Below, in pieces: positions 49,058 to 57,998 of a stretch of 64,000 bases of DNA (positions within the stretch are counted from its first letter, which is position 1; each line of letters opens with the position of its first letter). Position numbers and translations under genes: made by a program. The DNA comes from Shimia_B sp038525525. Lineage in GTDB: Bacteria > Pseudomonadota > Alphaproteobacteria > Rhodobacterales > Rhodobacteraceae. The notes under the pieces are model-generated. The model made no database searches. It was not told the origin of the DNA and saw only the letters and a list, made by a program, of their open reading frames with translations. The stretch is from the NCBI GenBank assembly GCA_038525525.1, contig JBCBHO010000001.1:744001-808000 (forward strand), written 5' to 3'.

Positions 49058-49600
49058 TCAGGATGTCGGAACGGGGGGAGGACATGCGGCGAGATACTCC
49101 GCTGCCCGATCGGGCGGAACAAGCTCGAAAACGACCGCCGCGAGGACGGTCTCCTCTTGGGACAATTCCACGTGCCACCGCCCCTCAACGAGTTCAAAGC
49201 CGTCTTCCAGGGCATAGCCGATGCCGGACCCACTTCCCTCAGGTGGCGAGGTCATCTGCCAGGTTTGGCGGGTCTTTCCGTCCTCGCCCATGGGCGGATG
49301 CGTGATCGTCGCGGTGAGGGGCGCGCCGTTGGCCGCGGTCATGACAAAGCTGAAACCGAAGCTGATATCGGTGGCCATCGGCACGAAGAACGTCTGCGCA
49401 TCGTATTCCCAGGGCTTCTTGCGACCCGAGAGGATGACATCCCCGTCGATTGTGTCCTGATCTCTGACGATGTCTTGCACCACGATCTGACAATTGACGC
49501 CGTAGGCGATGATTGCGGCTCGTGTGTCTGCCGCGGTGTCTGCCGCAGCGAAGCCCCCGACAGCCGGAACAGCGAGAAGGCCATAGAAGATACGTCGCAA
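49058..49600 (-). CDS. Small exported protein downstream of groEL
   Basis: 180 residues from a TTG start. In this frame the first ATG-initiated reading would begin inside the groEL terminator, so TTG at 49600, with GGGGTCAG upstream and directly opening a signal peptide (LRRIFYGLLAVPAVGGFAAA), is preferred. The mature part has strand-rich segments (DISFGFSFVMTAANGAPLTA, TRQTWQMTSPPEGSGSG, GRWHVELSQEETVLAAVVFE) and two Cys (NCQIVVQD, AACPPP). No family recognised. Confidence 0.6.
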   Translation of the reverse strand: MRRIFYGLLAVPAVGGFAAADTAADTRAAIIAYGVNCQIVVQDIVRDQDTIDGDVILSGRKKPWEYDAQTFFVPMATDISFGFSFVMTAANGAPLTATITHPPMGEDGKTRQTWQMTSPPEGSGSGIGYALEDGFELVEGRWHVELSQEETVLAAVVFELVPPDRAAEYLAACPPPVPTS

Positions 49601-49615
49601 AACACTGACCCCAAA

Positions 49616-49648
49616 CAAAAAAAGAAAGGGCCCCCGGCGGAGGCCCTT
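49616..49648 (-). terminator. groESL operon terminator
   Basis: On the minus strand AAGGGCC, a 9-base loop, GGCCCTT, then TCTTTTTTT. It lies 54 bases past the groEL stop. Confidence 0.9.
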
Positions 49649-49701
49649 CCAATCTATCATGCACACCCCGGCGCACAAAGCGCCGAGGACAGGCAGCTTG
49701 A

Positions 49702-51348
49702 TTACATCATGCCGCCCATGCCGCCCATGTCGGGCATGCCGCCGCCAGCGCCACCGGCGCCTTCTTTCTGCGGCTTGTCGGCGACCATGGCTTCCGTCGT
49801 GATGAGGAGGCCTGCGATGGAGGCGGCGTCCTGCAGTGCGGTGCGGACGACCTTCGCGGGGTCGATCACGCCGAACTTGAACATGTCGCCATACTCTTCG
49901 GTCTGTGCGTTGAAGCCGAAGGCGAGATCGCTCGACTCGCGGATCTTGCCTGCGACGACAGCGCCGTCGACACCGGCGTTTTCCGCGATCTGGCGGAGCG
50001 GTGCCTCGAGCGCCTTGCGCACGATGGAGATACCGACGTTCTGGTCGCTGTTCTCACCGGCCAGGCCTTCGAGCGCCTTGCCACCCTGGACAAGCGCCAC
50101 GCCGCCACCGACGACCACGCCTTCCTGCACGGCCGCGCGGGTCGCGTTCAGAGCATCGTCCACACGGTCTTTGCGCTCTTTCACTTCGACTTCGGTCATG
50201 CCGCCCACGCGGATCACGGCCACGCCACCGGCGAGCTTCGCGACACGCTCCTGGAGCTTCTCGCGATCGTAGTCGGAGGTGGTCTCTTCGATCTGCTGAC
50301 GGATCTGGGACACACGTGCCTCGATCTCGGCCTTCTCGCCCGCACCGTCGACGATGGTGGTCTCGTCCTTCGTGATGGAGACGCGCTTGGCTGAGCCCAG
50401 CATGTCCATCGTCACGTTCTCGAGCTTCATGCCGAGATCCTCGGAGATGACCTGGCCGCCCGTGAGGATCGCGATGTCCTGCAGCATGGCCTTGCGGCGG
50501 TCGCCGAAGCCCGGTGCCTTGACGGCTGCGATCTTGAGGCCGCCGCGGAGCTTGTTGACGACGAGCGTTGCGAGCGCTTCGCCTTCCACGTCCTCGGCGA
50601 TGATGAGGAGCGGCTTGCCGGACTGGATCACGGACTCAAGCAGCGGCACCATCGGCTGGAGCGAGGAGAGCTTCTTCTCGTGGAGCAGGATGATCGCATC
50701 CTCCAGCTCGGTCGTCATCTTGTCGGGGTTCGTCACGAAGTACGGGCTGAGGTAGCCGCGGTCGAACTGCATGCCTTCGACAACATCGGTCTCGGTCTCG
50801 AGGCCCTTGTTCTCTTCGACGGTGATGACGCCGTCATTGCCGACCTTCTGCATCGCGTCTGCGATCTGCTGGCCGATTTCCTTCTCGCCGTTGGCGGAGA
50901 TGGTGCCGACCTGTGCGACCTCTGCGGAATCGGAAACCTCGCGGGCTGCTGCCTTGATGGCCTCCACGACCTTCACGGTCGCCATGTCGATGCCGCGCTT
51001 CAGGTCCATCGGGTTCATACCCGCGGCGACCGACTTCATGCCTTCCTTGACGATGGCCTGCGCGAGGACCGTGGCGGTCGTCGTGCCGTCACCGGCTTCG
51101 TCATTGGTACGCTGGGCCACTTCCTTGACCATTTGCGCGCCCATGTTCTCGAACTTGTCCTCGAGCTCGATTTCCTTGGCCACGGACACACCGTCCTTGG
51201 TGATGCGCGGGGCGCCGAAGGATTTGTCGAGGACGACGTTGCGGCCCTTGGGGCCCAGCGTCACTTTCACCGCGTCGGCGAGGACGTTGACGCCCTTGAG
51301 CATCTTGTCGCGCGCGGTGGTGTCAAATTTGACGTCTTTAGCTGCCAT
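49702..51348 (-). CDS. groEL: 60 kDa chaperonin GroEL
   Basis: 548 residues. ATP-driven folding chamber. VTLGPKGRNVVLDKSFGAPR and DGTTTATVLAQAI (ATPase), AAVKAPGFGDRRKAMLQDI in the apical domain, and a C-terminal GGAGGGMPDMGGMGGMM tail. A single standard-looking copy, 64 bases after groES; Rhodobacteraceae often have further groEL copies elsewhere. Confidence 0.98.
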   Translation of the reverse strand: MAAKDVKFDTTARDKMLKGVNVLADAVKVTLGPKGRNVVLDKSFGAPRITKDGVSVAKEIELEDKFENMGAQMVKEVAQRTNDEAGDGTTTATVLAQAIVKEGMKSVAAGMNPMDLKRGIDMATVKVVEAIKAAAREVSDSAEVAQVGTISANGEKEIGQQIADAMQKVGNDGVITVEENKGLETETDVVEGMQFDRGYLSPYFVTNPDKMTTELEDAIILLHEKKLSSLQPMVPLLESVIQSGKPLLIIAEDVEGEALATLVVNKLRGGLKIAAVKAPGFGDRRKAMLQDIAILTGGQVISEDLGMKLENVTMDMLGSAKRVSITKDETTIVDGAGEKAEIEARVSQIRQQIEETTSDYDREKLQERVAKLAGGVAVIRVGGMTEVEVKERKDRVDDALNATRAAVQEGVVVGGGVALVQGGKALEGLAGENSDQNVGISIVRKALEAPLRQIAENAGVDGAVVAGKIRESSDLAFGFNAQTEEYGDMFKFGVIDPAKVVRTALQDAASIAGLLITTEAMVADKPQKEGAGGAGGGMPDMGGMGGMM

Positions 51349-51412
51349 GTTGCTAACCTTGATCTGTCAGTTGTTGCGGAAAAGGGATCACGTGGCTTTC
51401 GCCCGGGTCCCT

Positions 51413-51724
51413 TCAGGCTGCTTTCGCTGCGGCGGCGTCCGTGATGATGCCGAGGATGTCGCTCTCTTTCATGATGAGCAGCTCCTTGCCATCAACGGTC
51501 ACTTCCGTGCCGGACCACTTGCCGAAGAGGATGCGGTCGCCTTCCTTGACGTCCATGGCGATGCGATCGCCATCGTCGTCCTTGGCGCCTGCGCCCACGG
51601 CGACAACAAGGCCCTCGGCGGGCTTTTCTTTTGCGCTGTCGGGGATGATAAGACCGCCGGCGGTCTTTTCTTCACTTTCGACGCGCTCGACGAGAACGCG
51701 GTCATGAAGCGGTGTGAATGCCAT
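51413..51724 (-). CDS. groES: 10 kDa co-chaperonin GroES
   Basis: 103 residues. MAFTPLHDRVLVERVESEEK at the N terminus, the mobile loop KTAGGLIIPDSAKEKP that caps GroEL, and GDRILFGKWSGTEVTVDGKE. The start is fixed by the family. First gene of groESL, behind a CIRCE operator and a housekeeping-type promoter. Confidence 0.97.
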   Translation of the reverse strand: MAFTPLHDRVLVERVESEEKTAGGLIIPDSAKEKPAEGLVVAVGAGAKDDDGDRIAMDVKEGDRILFGKWSGTEVTVDGKELLIMKESDILGIITDAAAAKAA

Positions 51725-51759
51725 CTTTGATGCTCCTATTGGCTCAAAGGTTACTCCCT

Positions 51760-51786
51760 TTAGCACTCCCTCACGGTGAGTGCTAA
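51760..51786. promoter_or_regulatory. CIRCE operator (HrcA site)
   Basis: TTAGCACTC-N9-GAGTGCTAA, a perfect CIRCE element 35 bases upstream of groES. HrcA binds it to repress chaperonin genes; hrcA itself is not in the window. Confidence 0.97.
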
Positions 51787-51794
51787 CGACACGG

Positions 51795-51823
51795 GACGTA
51801 TGAAACACGCCACCGCCTGTCAA
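51795..51823 (-). promoter_or_regulatory. groESL promoter
   Basis: On the minus strand TTGACA (51823-51818), a 17-base spacer and TACGTC (51800-51795). The -35 is perfect, the -10 weak. Transcription would start just upstream of, or within, the CIRCE operator, allowing HrcA to block it. Confidence 0.65.
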
Positions 51824-51836
51824 CAGGTCTGCGCCG

Positions 51837-52307
51837 CTATTTTCGGGCCAGAAGCACGTGAAGGGGCAAAAAGAAAATCAGCGCGTAGCTGACGAGGGTG
51901 AGAGCCGCCACCGCGGCCAGCCAATCGAGCGGCAACGCCCTGAAAGGCAGGGCCGAGCCGCCGAGAAAAAGCTCGAACGCAAGGCCGAGGACCGACGCGG
52001 CGACCGTGATCCCAACGGTGCCGAGGCACCTTTGCAGCCGCGCCACCAGCAGCACGAGCAGCGCGAAGCCCAAGAGAAAGTTCATCGTGGGCGGCCAGAG
52101 CGTGGGGATGCAGCCGAAAGCTCCGCAGTTGATGTTCTCCTCCACGATGATGAGGGGCAGGAGGCACAGCAACGCCCCCACTGGGCGTGGCAGCGGCCGC
52201 AAGACCCGCGCGATGCGGGTGCGGAGCGCGTAGGTGAGCGCGAGGAGCAGCGAGAGAAGCGGCAGGTCGACGTTGATCCCGAGCGCCACGAAATCAGCCA
52301 AGGGCAT
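51837..52307 (-). CDS. Integral membrane protein, unknown
   Basis: 156 residues with four or five hydrophobic helices (LLSLLLALTYALRT, ALLCLLPLIIVEE, MNFLLGFALLVLLVARL, TLVSYALIFFLPLHVLL). Two Cys lie in ENINCGAFGCIPTLWPP between helices 2 and 3. Start MPLADFVALGIN overlaps the DUF2161 gene end by 14 bases, so it belongs to that transcript. No family recognised. Confidence 0.6.
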   Translation of the reverse strand: MPLADFVALGINVDLPLLSLLLALTYALRTRIARVLRPLPRPVGALLCLLPLIIVEENINCGAFGCIPTLWPPTMNFLLGFALLVLLVARLQRCLGTVGITVAASVLGLAFELFLGGSALPFRALPLDWLAAVAALTLVSYALIFFLPLHVLLARK

Positions 52308-52950
52308 CGCCCCAGTCCGCAAGCCCCGTCCTTCCCGCGTCGGTGAGATCGTAGACGCCCTTTTCCACGCGCGCGAACCAGCCGTAATGATTGTCGCGCA
52401 TGATGGTCGTCGCCTTTGCCACACCCGTGGCCCGCGCGATGATCGCGCCCTTCTCTGCGCCGGACTTGGCCAGATACGCGGCGCACTTGAGCGCGTCTTG
52501 CCGGTAGCCCGTCACGAGGCCGTGCCGCGTCGCCCCGCCCGCATTGGGATCGCCCTCAAGCCGCACGAACTCGCGCAGGAGGCGCGCGGCTTTCTTCGCG
52601 TTCTTGCGAGGCGCGTAGGGGCCGGGATCGGCATGGGCTTCCACGAGGCCATCGCCGCGCACCGTGAGGAGCCCGAGACCCAACCGGCGGCAGAGCCGCA
52701 AGTTGTCCCGGAGCGCCCGTTTTCCCTTGGGCCGCGGCACCGCGATGTAGACATGATCGCTCACCATGAGCCGGTCGAGCGCCTGATGGAAGAGCGCGAG
52801 CGAAAAGGAGGTCTTGAGCTCCACGATCACCGGCGGCTCGGCGCCGCGGACACCGACGACATCGGCGGCGCCCACCTCGCCCTTCACCACGTAGCCCTGC
52901 GCTTCGAGGAAGGCCTTCACGGGCGGGTAGAGATCGGCTTCGCGCATCAT
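52294..52950 (-). CDS. DUF2161 protein, PD-(D/E)XK-like
   Basis: 218 residues. LYPPVKAFLEAQGYVVKGEV, then ADVVGV and VIVELKTSFSLALFHQALDR: the Asp...Glu-x-Lys spacing of the PD-(D/E)XK nuclease fold, followed by a DNA-binding-like C-terminal winged region (GVAKATTIMRDNHYGWFARV, KGVYDLTDAGR). Members are often labelled phosphodiesterases without experimental proof. Not next to any restriction or mobile gene. Confidence 0.82.
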   Translation of the reverse strand: MMREADLYPPVKAFLEAQGYVVKGEVGAADVVGVRGAEPPVIVELKTSFSLALFHQALDRLMVSDHVYIAVPRPKGKRALRDNLRLCRRLGLGLLTVRGDGLVEAHADPGPYAPRKNAKKAARLLREFVRLEGDPNAGGATRHGLVTGYRQDALKCAAYLAKSGAEKGAIIARATGVAKATTIMRDNHYGWFARVEKGVYDLTDAGRTGLADWGDALG

Positions 52951-53148
52951 CGGGACCCTTACCCGATGCCCCCGGCGAGATCACTAGCCATACTACTCGG
53001 ACGATGTGCCGGGCCGGCCTGTACCTGACTTGGATATGGCCGCCTCACTCGCCCTTGGCCTTGCGCACGTGGGTGGCGTGACAAGCTCAGAGGCCGCTCC
53101 TATAAGGCGCGCAAAATCGCACCCCCGAGCGCAAGGACCCTCCCCTCC

Positions 53149-54069
53149 ATGACCATCAAAGTCTTCGGCCACAAATCTCCGGACACCGACTCGACAGGCA
53201 GCCCGATCATCTGGTCCTGGTACCTGAACCAGGTAAAGGGCGAGGCAGCTGAGCCGGTGCTCCTCGGGGAGCCCAACACGGAAGCCGCCTTCATGCTCGA
53301 GCGCTGGGGCCTCGAGAAGCCTGCCATCATCAACGAGGTCGCGGCGGAGACACCGGTGGTGATCGTGGACACCAACAATCCCGCAGAACTGCCCTCGGGC
53401 ATCAACGACACCGATATCCGTGCCATCATCGATCACCACAAGCTCGTGGGTGGCCTCGAAACGAAGGGCCCGATCGACATCCGGATCGAGCCGGTGGCCT
53501 GCACCGCCACGATCATGTGGAAGATGATCGGCAAGGATCTGGCACAGGCCCCCGAAGGCGTGAAGGGCGCCATGCTTTCCTGCATCCTCTCGGACACGCT
53601 CGAATTTCGCTCGCCCACCACCACGCAGGAAGACAAGGCCATCGCCTACAGCCTCGCCGAGGATCTGGGTGTCGATATCGCCGCCTACGCGGCCGAGATG
53701 TTCGAGGCAAAGTCTGACGTGAGCGCATTCTCCGACGCTGAGCTGCTGCGCATGGATTCCAAGGAATACGAGGTCGCCGGGACCAAGTTCCGCGTCTCCG
53801 TGCTCGAGACGACCGCCCCCAAGATGGTGCTCGACCGCAAGGCCTCGCTCATGGAGAGCATGGGCGCGGTCGCCTCCGAGGACGGCGTCGACCAGGTCTT
53901 GCTCTTCGTCGTCGACATCCTCAACGAGGAAGCCACGATGCTCATCCCCAACGCACTGACAAAGACCGTGGCGGAGAAGAGCTTCGGCGCGAAGGTGGAA
54001 GGCGACAGCGTGGTGCTCCCGGGCGTGATGAGCCGCAAGAAGCAGATCATCCCGAACCTCGCCCTCTGA
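53149..54069 (+). CDS. ppaC: Manganese-dependent inorganic pyrophosphatase
   Basis: 306 residues. Family II (DHH) pyrophosphatase. GHKSPDTDSTGSP, VIVDTNNP, IIDHHKLVG and the C-terminal SRKKQIIPNL are the metal and substrate motifs. No CBS regulatory insert. Most proteobacteria use the unrelated family I enzyme, but family II is common in Rhodobacteraceae. No strong ribosome binding site precedes the ATG. Confidence 0.95.
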   Translation: MTIKVFGHKSPDTDSTGSPIIWSWYLNQVKGEAAEPVLLGEPNTEAAFMLERWGLEKPAIINEVAAETPVVIVDTNNPAELPSGINDTDIRAIIDHHKLVGGLETKGPIDIRIEPVACTATIMWKMIGKDLAQAPEGVKGAMLSCILSDTLEFRSPTTTQEDKAIAYSLAEDLGVDIAAYAAEMFEAKSDVSAFSDAELLRMDSKEYEVAGTKFRVSVLETTAPKMVLDRKASLMESMGAVASEDGVDQVLLFVVDILNEEATMLIPNALTKTVAEKSFGAKVEGDSVVLPGVMSRKKQIIPNLAL

Positions 54070-54117
54070 GCGCGCCTACCGCGGCGACCATCCCTGCCAT
54101 CCCCTAGGAGAGATATC

Positions 54118-54987
54118 TTGCGCCTCATCGACCATCTCAGCGACGTGTCAGACCAGTACGATGCGCTCTTCGTCGATCTCTGGGGGTGCGTGCATAACGG
54201 GCTCGAGCCCTTCTCCGCAGCCGTGAAAGCGCTGCAGGCCTACCGCGCCTCGGGCGGCATCGTGATCCTCGTGACCAACGCGCCCCGCCATCGCGCGTCG
54301 GTGGCCCTTCAGCTCGAGAAGATCGGCGTGGCCGAGGATTGCTACGACGATATCGCCACCTCCGGAGATTCCGCGCGCGCCGCCATGTTCACCGGCGCCG
54401 TGGGCGCGCGGGTCTACTTCATGGGCCAGCGCCACGACGAGGCGTTCTTCGATCCGCTCGCCCTCATCGAGAACCCGGTGGAGATCACCCGCGTTCCGCT
54501 CTCGGAGGCGGAGGGCATCGTCTGCTGCGGGCCCTTCGATCCCCACGCGGACCCATCCGAGAGCCGCGCCGACCTACTCTATGCCAAGCAGAAGGGCATG
54601 AAGCTCCTCTGCGCCAATCCCGATATCGTCGTGGACCGCGGCACGGAGCGGGAATGGTGCGCGGGCAAGCTCGCTGAGATGTATACCGAGATGGGCGGCA
54701 CCTCGCTCTATTTCGGAAAGCCGCATCCCCCGATCTACGACCTCGCGCGGTTGCGTCTGGAGGCGCGGCGCCCGGGCATCGAAACGAGCCGCATCCTCGC
54801 GATCGGCGATGGCATCCACACAGACATCAAGGGCGCGTTGGGAGAAGACATCGACAGCCTCTTCATCACGGGAGGCCTCGCGGCGGAGGAAACGGGGACG
54901 GATCAACAGCCCACCCCCGAAAAGCTCGACGCCTTCGTCGCACAAACCGGGATCGCGCCGACCTACGCTATCGGCTTCCTGCGCTGA
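54118..54987 (+). CDS. HAD-IIA hydrolase (TIGR01459 type)
   Basis: 289 residues from a TTG start with AGGAGA upstream. Nucleophile motif FVDLWGCVHNGLEPF, ILVTNAPRH, KPHPPIYDLAR (Lys) and AIGDGIHTDIKGA, the NagD/HAD-IIA arrangement with the alpha/beta cap. The Gly-Cys-Val after the nucleophile and the DG-to-N change are typical of the TIGR01459 group of alphaproteobacteria. Substrate unknown. It begins 48 bases after ppaC. Confidence 0.88.
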   Translation: MRLIDHLSDVSDQYDALFVDLWGCVHNGLEPFSAAVKALQAYRASGGIVILVTNAPRHRASVALQLEKIGVAEDCYDDIATSGDSARAAMFTGAVGARVYFMGQRHDEAFFDPLALIENPVEITRVPLSEAEGIVCCGPFDPHADPSESRADLLYAKQKGMKLLCANPDIVVDRGTEREWCAGKLAEMYTEMGGTSLYFGKPHPPIYDLARLRLEARRPGIETSRILAIGDGIHTDIKGALGEDIDSLFITGGLAAEETGTDQQPTPEKLDAFVAQTGIAPTYAIGFLR

Positions 54988-55060
54988 TTCCGTGTTTGCC
55001 AAGCAATAATCTTTCGCCTATATCAATCCTCGCAACACATCATTGCGTAGCGAGGCGGCC

Positions 55061-55516
55061 ATGCTCGACACTTTGCAGGATAATTTTCCCCGCGGGACGA
55101 TCGTCATCGAGGACCTCGAGATCGGCATGACCCGCCACGTCTCGAAGGTCGTCACCGAGGAAGACATCCAGATGTTCGCGCAGGTCTCGACAGACCATAA
55201 TCCCGTCCATCTCGATGACGATTACGCGCAGGACACGATTTTTGAGGGCCGTATCGCCCATGGCATGCTGACCGCCGGTCTCATAAGCGCGGTCATCGGC
55301 GAGCAGCTCCCGGGCCACGGCACCGTCTATCTCGGGCAAACGCTCAAGTTCCTCGCGCCGGTGCGTCCGGGCGATCTTGTGCGGGCCGAGGTGGAGGTCA
55401 CGGCCATCGACTATGCGAAGCGCCGCGTGACGATGGACACGCATTGCGCCGTGGACGGCAAGAAGGTCCTGAAGGGCGAGGCCGTCGTGCTCGCGCCCTC
55501 CCGCAAGTTCGACTAG
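55061..55516 (+). CDS. MaoC-like hot-dog dehydratase
   Basis: 151 residues. R-specific enoyl-CoA hydratase 2-like: FAQVSTDHNPVHLDDDYA holds the catalytic Asp-His pair, IAHGMLTAGLISAVIG and GTVYLGQTLKFLAPV follow the hot-dog fold. Likely hydrates or dehydrates CoA thioesters. The start at MLDTLQDN has GAGGCGG upstream. Confidence 0.9.
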   Translation: MLDTLQDNFPRGTIVIEDLEIGMTRHVSKVVTEEDIQMFAQVSTDHNPVHLDDDYAQDTIFEGRIAHGMLTAGLISAVIGEQLPGHGTVYLGQTLKFLAPVRPGDLVRAEVEVTAIDYAKRRVTMDTHCAVDGKKVLKGEAVVLAPSRKFD

Positions 55517-55582
55517 CGCGCGCTCCGAAGGTCGCATCCTCCCGCCCTTGCTCCCCCCTGCCCTCCGCGTTACCTCGCGGTC

Positions 55583-56521
55583 ATGGAGCGGCTGAGCACC
55601 CTGACTGATATTCCCGAGGCCGCTCGCGGCGCCTCTGTCGCCATCGGCAATTTCGACGGCGTCCATCTCGGCCATCAATCGGTGATCGATCTCGCGCGCC
55701 GAGACGGCATGCCCCTCGGCATCCTCACCTTCGAGCCCCACCCGCGCCACTACTTCGCCGACCTCGCCGGCAAGGACCTCCCCGCCTTTCGGCTCATGGG
55801 CCCGGATGCCAAGGCGAACCGATTGGAAAAGCTGGGGGTCGATTTCGTCTACGAAGTGCCATTCGACGCGGCGCTCGCGGCGCTGACGCCCGAGGCCTTC
55901 GTGGAAGACATCATCGTCAAGGGCGTGGGCGCACGGCACGTCGTGGTGGGCGCGGATTTTCGCTTTGGCAAGGCGCGCGCGGGCACGGCGGAGACGCTCA
56001 AATCCCTCGCAGCCGGTCATGGCGTCGACGCGACGATCGCGCCTATGGTCGAAGCCGCCGCCACGCGCGTGAGCTCCACCAATATCCGCACCGCCCTCGC
56101 CGAAGGGCGTCCGCGCGACGCGGCCACAATGCTTGGCCACTGGCATCGCCTCGTGGGGCCAGTGATCCACGGCGATGCGCGGGGCCGCACGCTGGGCTAT
56201 CCCACCGCCAACATGGCGCTCGGCGCGCTTCACCAGCCCGCCTTCGGGGTCTACGCCGTCCTCGTGGACGTCCTCGACGGGCCCCATGCCGGCAGCTACC
56301 ACGGCGCGTCCTCCATCGGTGTGCGGCCGATGTTCGGAGAGAACGCCGCGAATTGCGAAACCCACATCTTCGATTTCAAGGGCGATCTCTACGGCGCGAT
56401 GATCTCGGTGGGCCTCGTGGAGCATCTGCGCGGCGAACAGAAATTCGCGTCCGTCGATGCCCTCGTCGCGCAGATGGGCGCGGATTGCGGCCGTGCGCGC
56501 ACCATTCTGGAGGCGCTCTGA
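55583..56521 (+). CDS. ribF: Bifunctional riboflavin kinase/FAD synthetase
   Basis: 312 residues. N-terminal nucleotidyltransferase domain (AIGNFDGVHLGHQSVI, TFEPHPRHYF, VGADFRFGKARAGT, SSTNIRTAL) and C-terminal kinase domain (GHWHRLVGPVIHGDARGRTL, GYPTANMAL, CETHIFDFKGDLYG). Makes FMN and FAD. Its stop overlaps the next start (TGATG). Confidence 0.97.
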   Translation: MERLSTLTDIPEAARGASVAIGNFDGVHLGHQSVIDLARRDGMPLGILTFEPHPRHYFADLAGKDLPAFRLMGPDAKANRLEKLGVDFVYEVPFDAALAALTPEAFVEDIIVKGVGARHVVVGADFRFGKARAGTAETLKSLAAGHGVDATIAPMVEAAATRVSSTNIRTALAEGRPRDAATMLGHWHRLVGPVIHGDARGRTLGYPTANMALGALHQPAFGVYAVLVDVLDGPHAGSYHGASSIGVRPMFGENAANCETHIFDFKGDLYGAMISVGLVEHLRGEQKFASVDALVAQMGADCGRARTILEAL

Positions 56522-56961
56522 TGCGCGAGAGGTTCTGGGAGCGCGTCCCGCTCGACAAGATGACCGATGCAGAATGGGAGGCACTCTGCGACGGCTGCGG
56601 CAAGTGCTGCCTCAACAAGCTCGAAGACCCCGATACCGGCGAGGTCGCCCTCACGCGCGTCGCCTGCCGCCTCCTCGACGGGGAAAGCTGCCGCTGCGCG
56701 CAATACCCGATCCGGCATCACTTTGTGCCGGAGTGCATTCGCATGACGCCCGCCACGATCGCGATGCACAGCTACTGGCTCCCCACCTCCTGCGCCTACA
56801 AGCGCCTTCACGAGGGCAAGCGGCTGCCCGCATGGCACCCGCTTCTCACCGGCGATCCAGAGAGCGTACACGAGGCCGGCGCCTCCGTGCGCGGCTGGAC
56901 GGTGCCGGAGTTCGAGGTGCCCGAGGAGGATTGGGAAGACTACGTCGTGGGCGAGAGCTGA
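56521..56961 (+). CDS. YcgN-family cysteine-cluster protein
   Basis: 146 residues. RERFWERVPLDKMTDAEWEA is the family's N terminus, then Cys-rich CDGCGKCCLNKLED, GESCRCAQYPIRHHFVPEC and a later LPTSCAYKRL. The Cys set probably binds zinc or an Fe-S cluster. Function unknown (UPF0260). Sandwiched by one-base overlaps between ribF and the threonine aldolase gene. Confidence 0.92.
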   Translation: MRERFWERVPLDKMTDAEWEALCDGCGKCCLNKLEDPDTGEVALTRVACRLLDGESCRCAQYPIRHHFVPECIRMTPATIAMHSYWLPTSCAYKRLHEGKRLPAWHPLLTGDPESVHEAGASVRGWTVPEFEVPEEDWEDYVVGES

Positions 56962-57998
56962 TGCATTTCGCCTCCGATAATACCGGGCCGACCCATCCCC
57001 GGATCCTGCAGGCGGTCATGGAGGCATCCGAGGGATATGCGATGCCCTATGGCGACGATCCCTGGGAGGCACGCGCCAAGGCCATGATCCGGGAGACCTT
57101 CGAGGCGCCGGAGGCGGAGGTCTTCTTCGTCGCCACGGGCACGGCGGCCAATTCCATGCTGATGGGTGCCCTCTGCCCGCCCTGGGGCACGATCTTTTGC
57201 CACGAGACGGCCCATGTCCTGATCGACGAGAGCCACGGGCCCACTTTTTATGCTGGCGGTGCTGCCTTCGCGCCCGTGTCGGGGGACAACGGCAAGATGA
57301 CCCCCGCGAGCCTATCCGCAGCGCTCGCGAAATATGCGCCGGGCAACATCCACACGCCCGCCCGCGGCCCGGTGACGCTCACCAACGTCACCGAGGTGGG
57401 CAGCGTTTATACACTGGCGGAGATCGATGCCCTTGTGGCCGTTTCCGAGGGCCAGCCCGTCCATCTCGACGGGGCACGCTTCGCCAATGCGTGCGCGTCG
57501 CTCGGCTGCACCGCAGCGGAAATGACATGGAAGCGCGGGCTCCACGCGGTCACCTTCGGGGGCACCAAAAACGGCTGCATGAGCGTGGAGGCGGTGATCT
57601 TCTTCGCGCGCGGCCACGCCGAGGCCTTCGAGCGGCAGCGGATGCGTGGCGGGCATCTCTTCTCCAAGCATCGCCTGCTCTCGGCGCAGATGGCAGCGTA
57701 CCTCGAAGATGATCTCTGGCTGGACCTCGGCGGGCGTGCGAACGCGGCCTGTCGTCATCTGCGAGAGGCGCTCGGGACCCACGTGGAAGTGCTTCACCAG
57801 CCCGCCGCCAACATGATGTTCGTCACGTTCCCACGCGCGCTGCATCGGAAGCTCCACGCCGCGGGCGCCGAGTTCTACTCCTTCGCCGACGAGCATGACG
57901 GGCCCGATGAAGAACCGATCATGGCCCGCCTCGTTTGCGACTGGTCAGCCACCCCCGAAAACACCGAGCGCTTCGCAGACCTCCTCAAAGCCGGGTAA
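56961..57998 (+). CDS. ltaE: Low-specificity L-threonine aldolase
   Basis: 345 residues. PLP-dependent cleavage of L-threonine to glycine and acetaldehyde. MHFASDNTGPTHPRILQAV, VFFVATGTAANSMLM, VHLDGARFANACASLG and the PLP-Lys in TFGGTKNGCMSVEAV. The ATG overlaps the YcgN stop (TGATG). Its end overlaps the convergent hydrolase gene by 14 bases. Confidence 0.93.
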   Translation: MHFASDNTGPTHPRILQAVMEASEGYAMPYGDDPWEARAKAMIRETFEAPEAEVFFVATGTAANSMLMGALCPPWGTIFCHETAHVLIDESHGPTFYAGGAAFAPVSGDNGKMTPASLSAALAKYAPGNIHTPARGPVTLTNVTEVGSVYTLAEIDALVAVSEGQPVHLDGARFANACASLGCTAAEMTWKRGLHAVTFGGTKNGCMSVEAVIFFARGHAEAFERQRMRGGHLFSKHRLLSAQMAAYLEDDLWLDLGGRANAACRHLREALGTHVEVLHQPAANMMFVTFPRALHRKLHAAGAEFYSFADEHDGPDEEPIMARLVCDWSATPENTERFADLLKAG

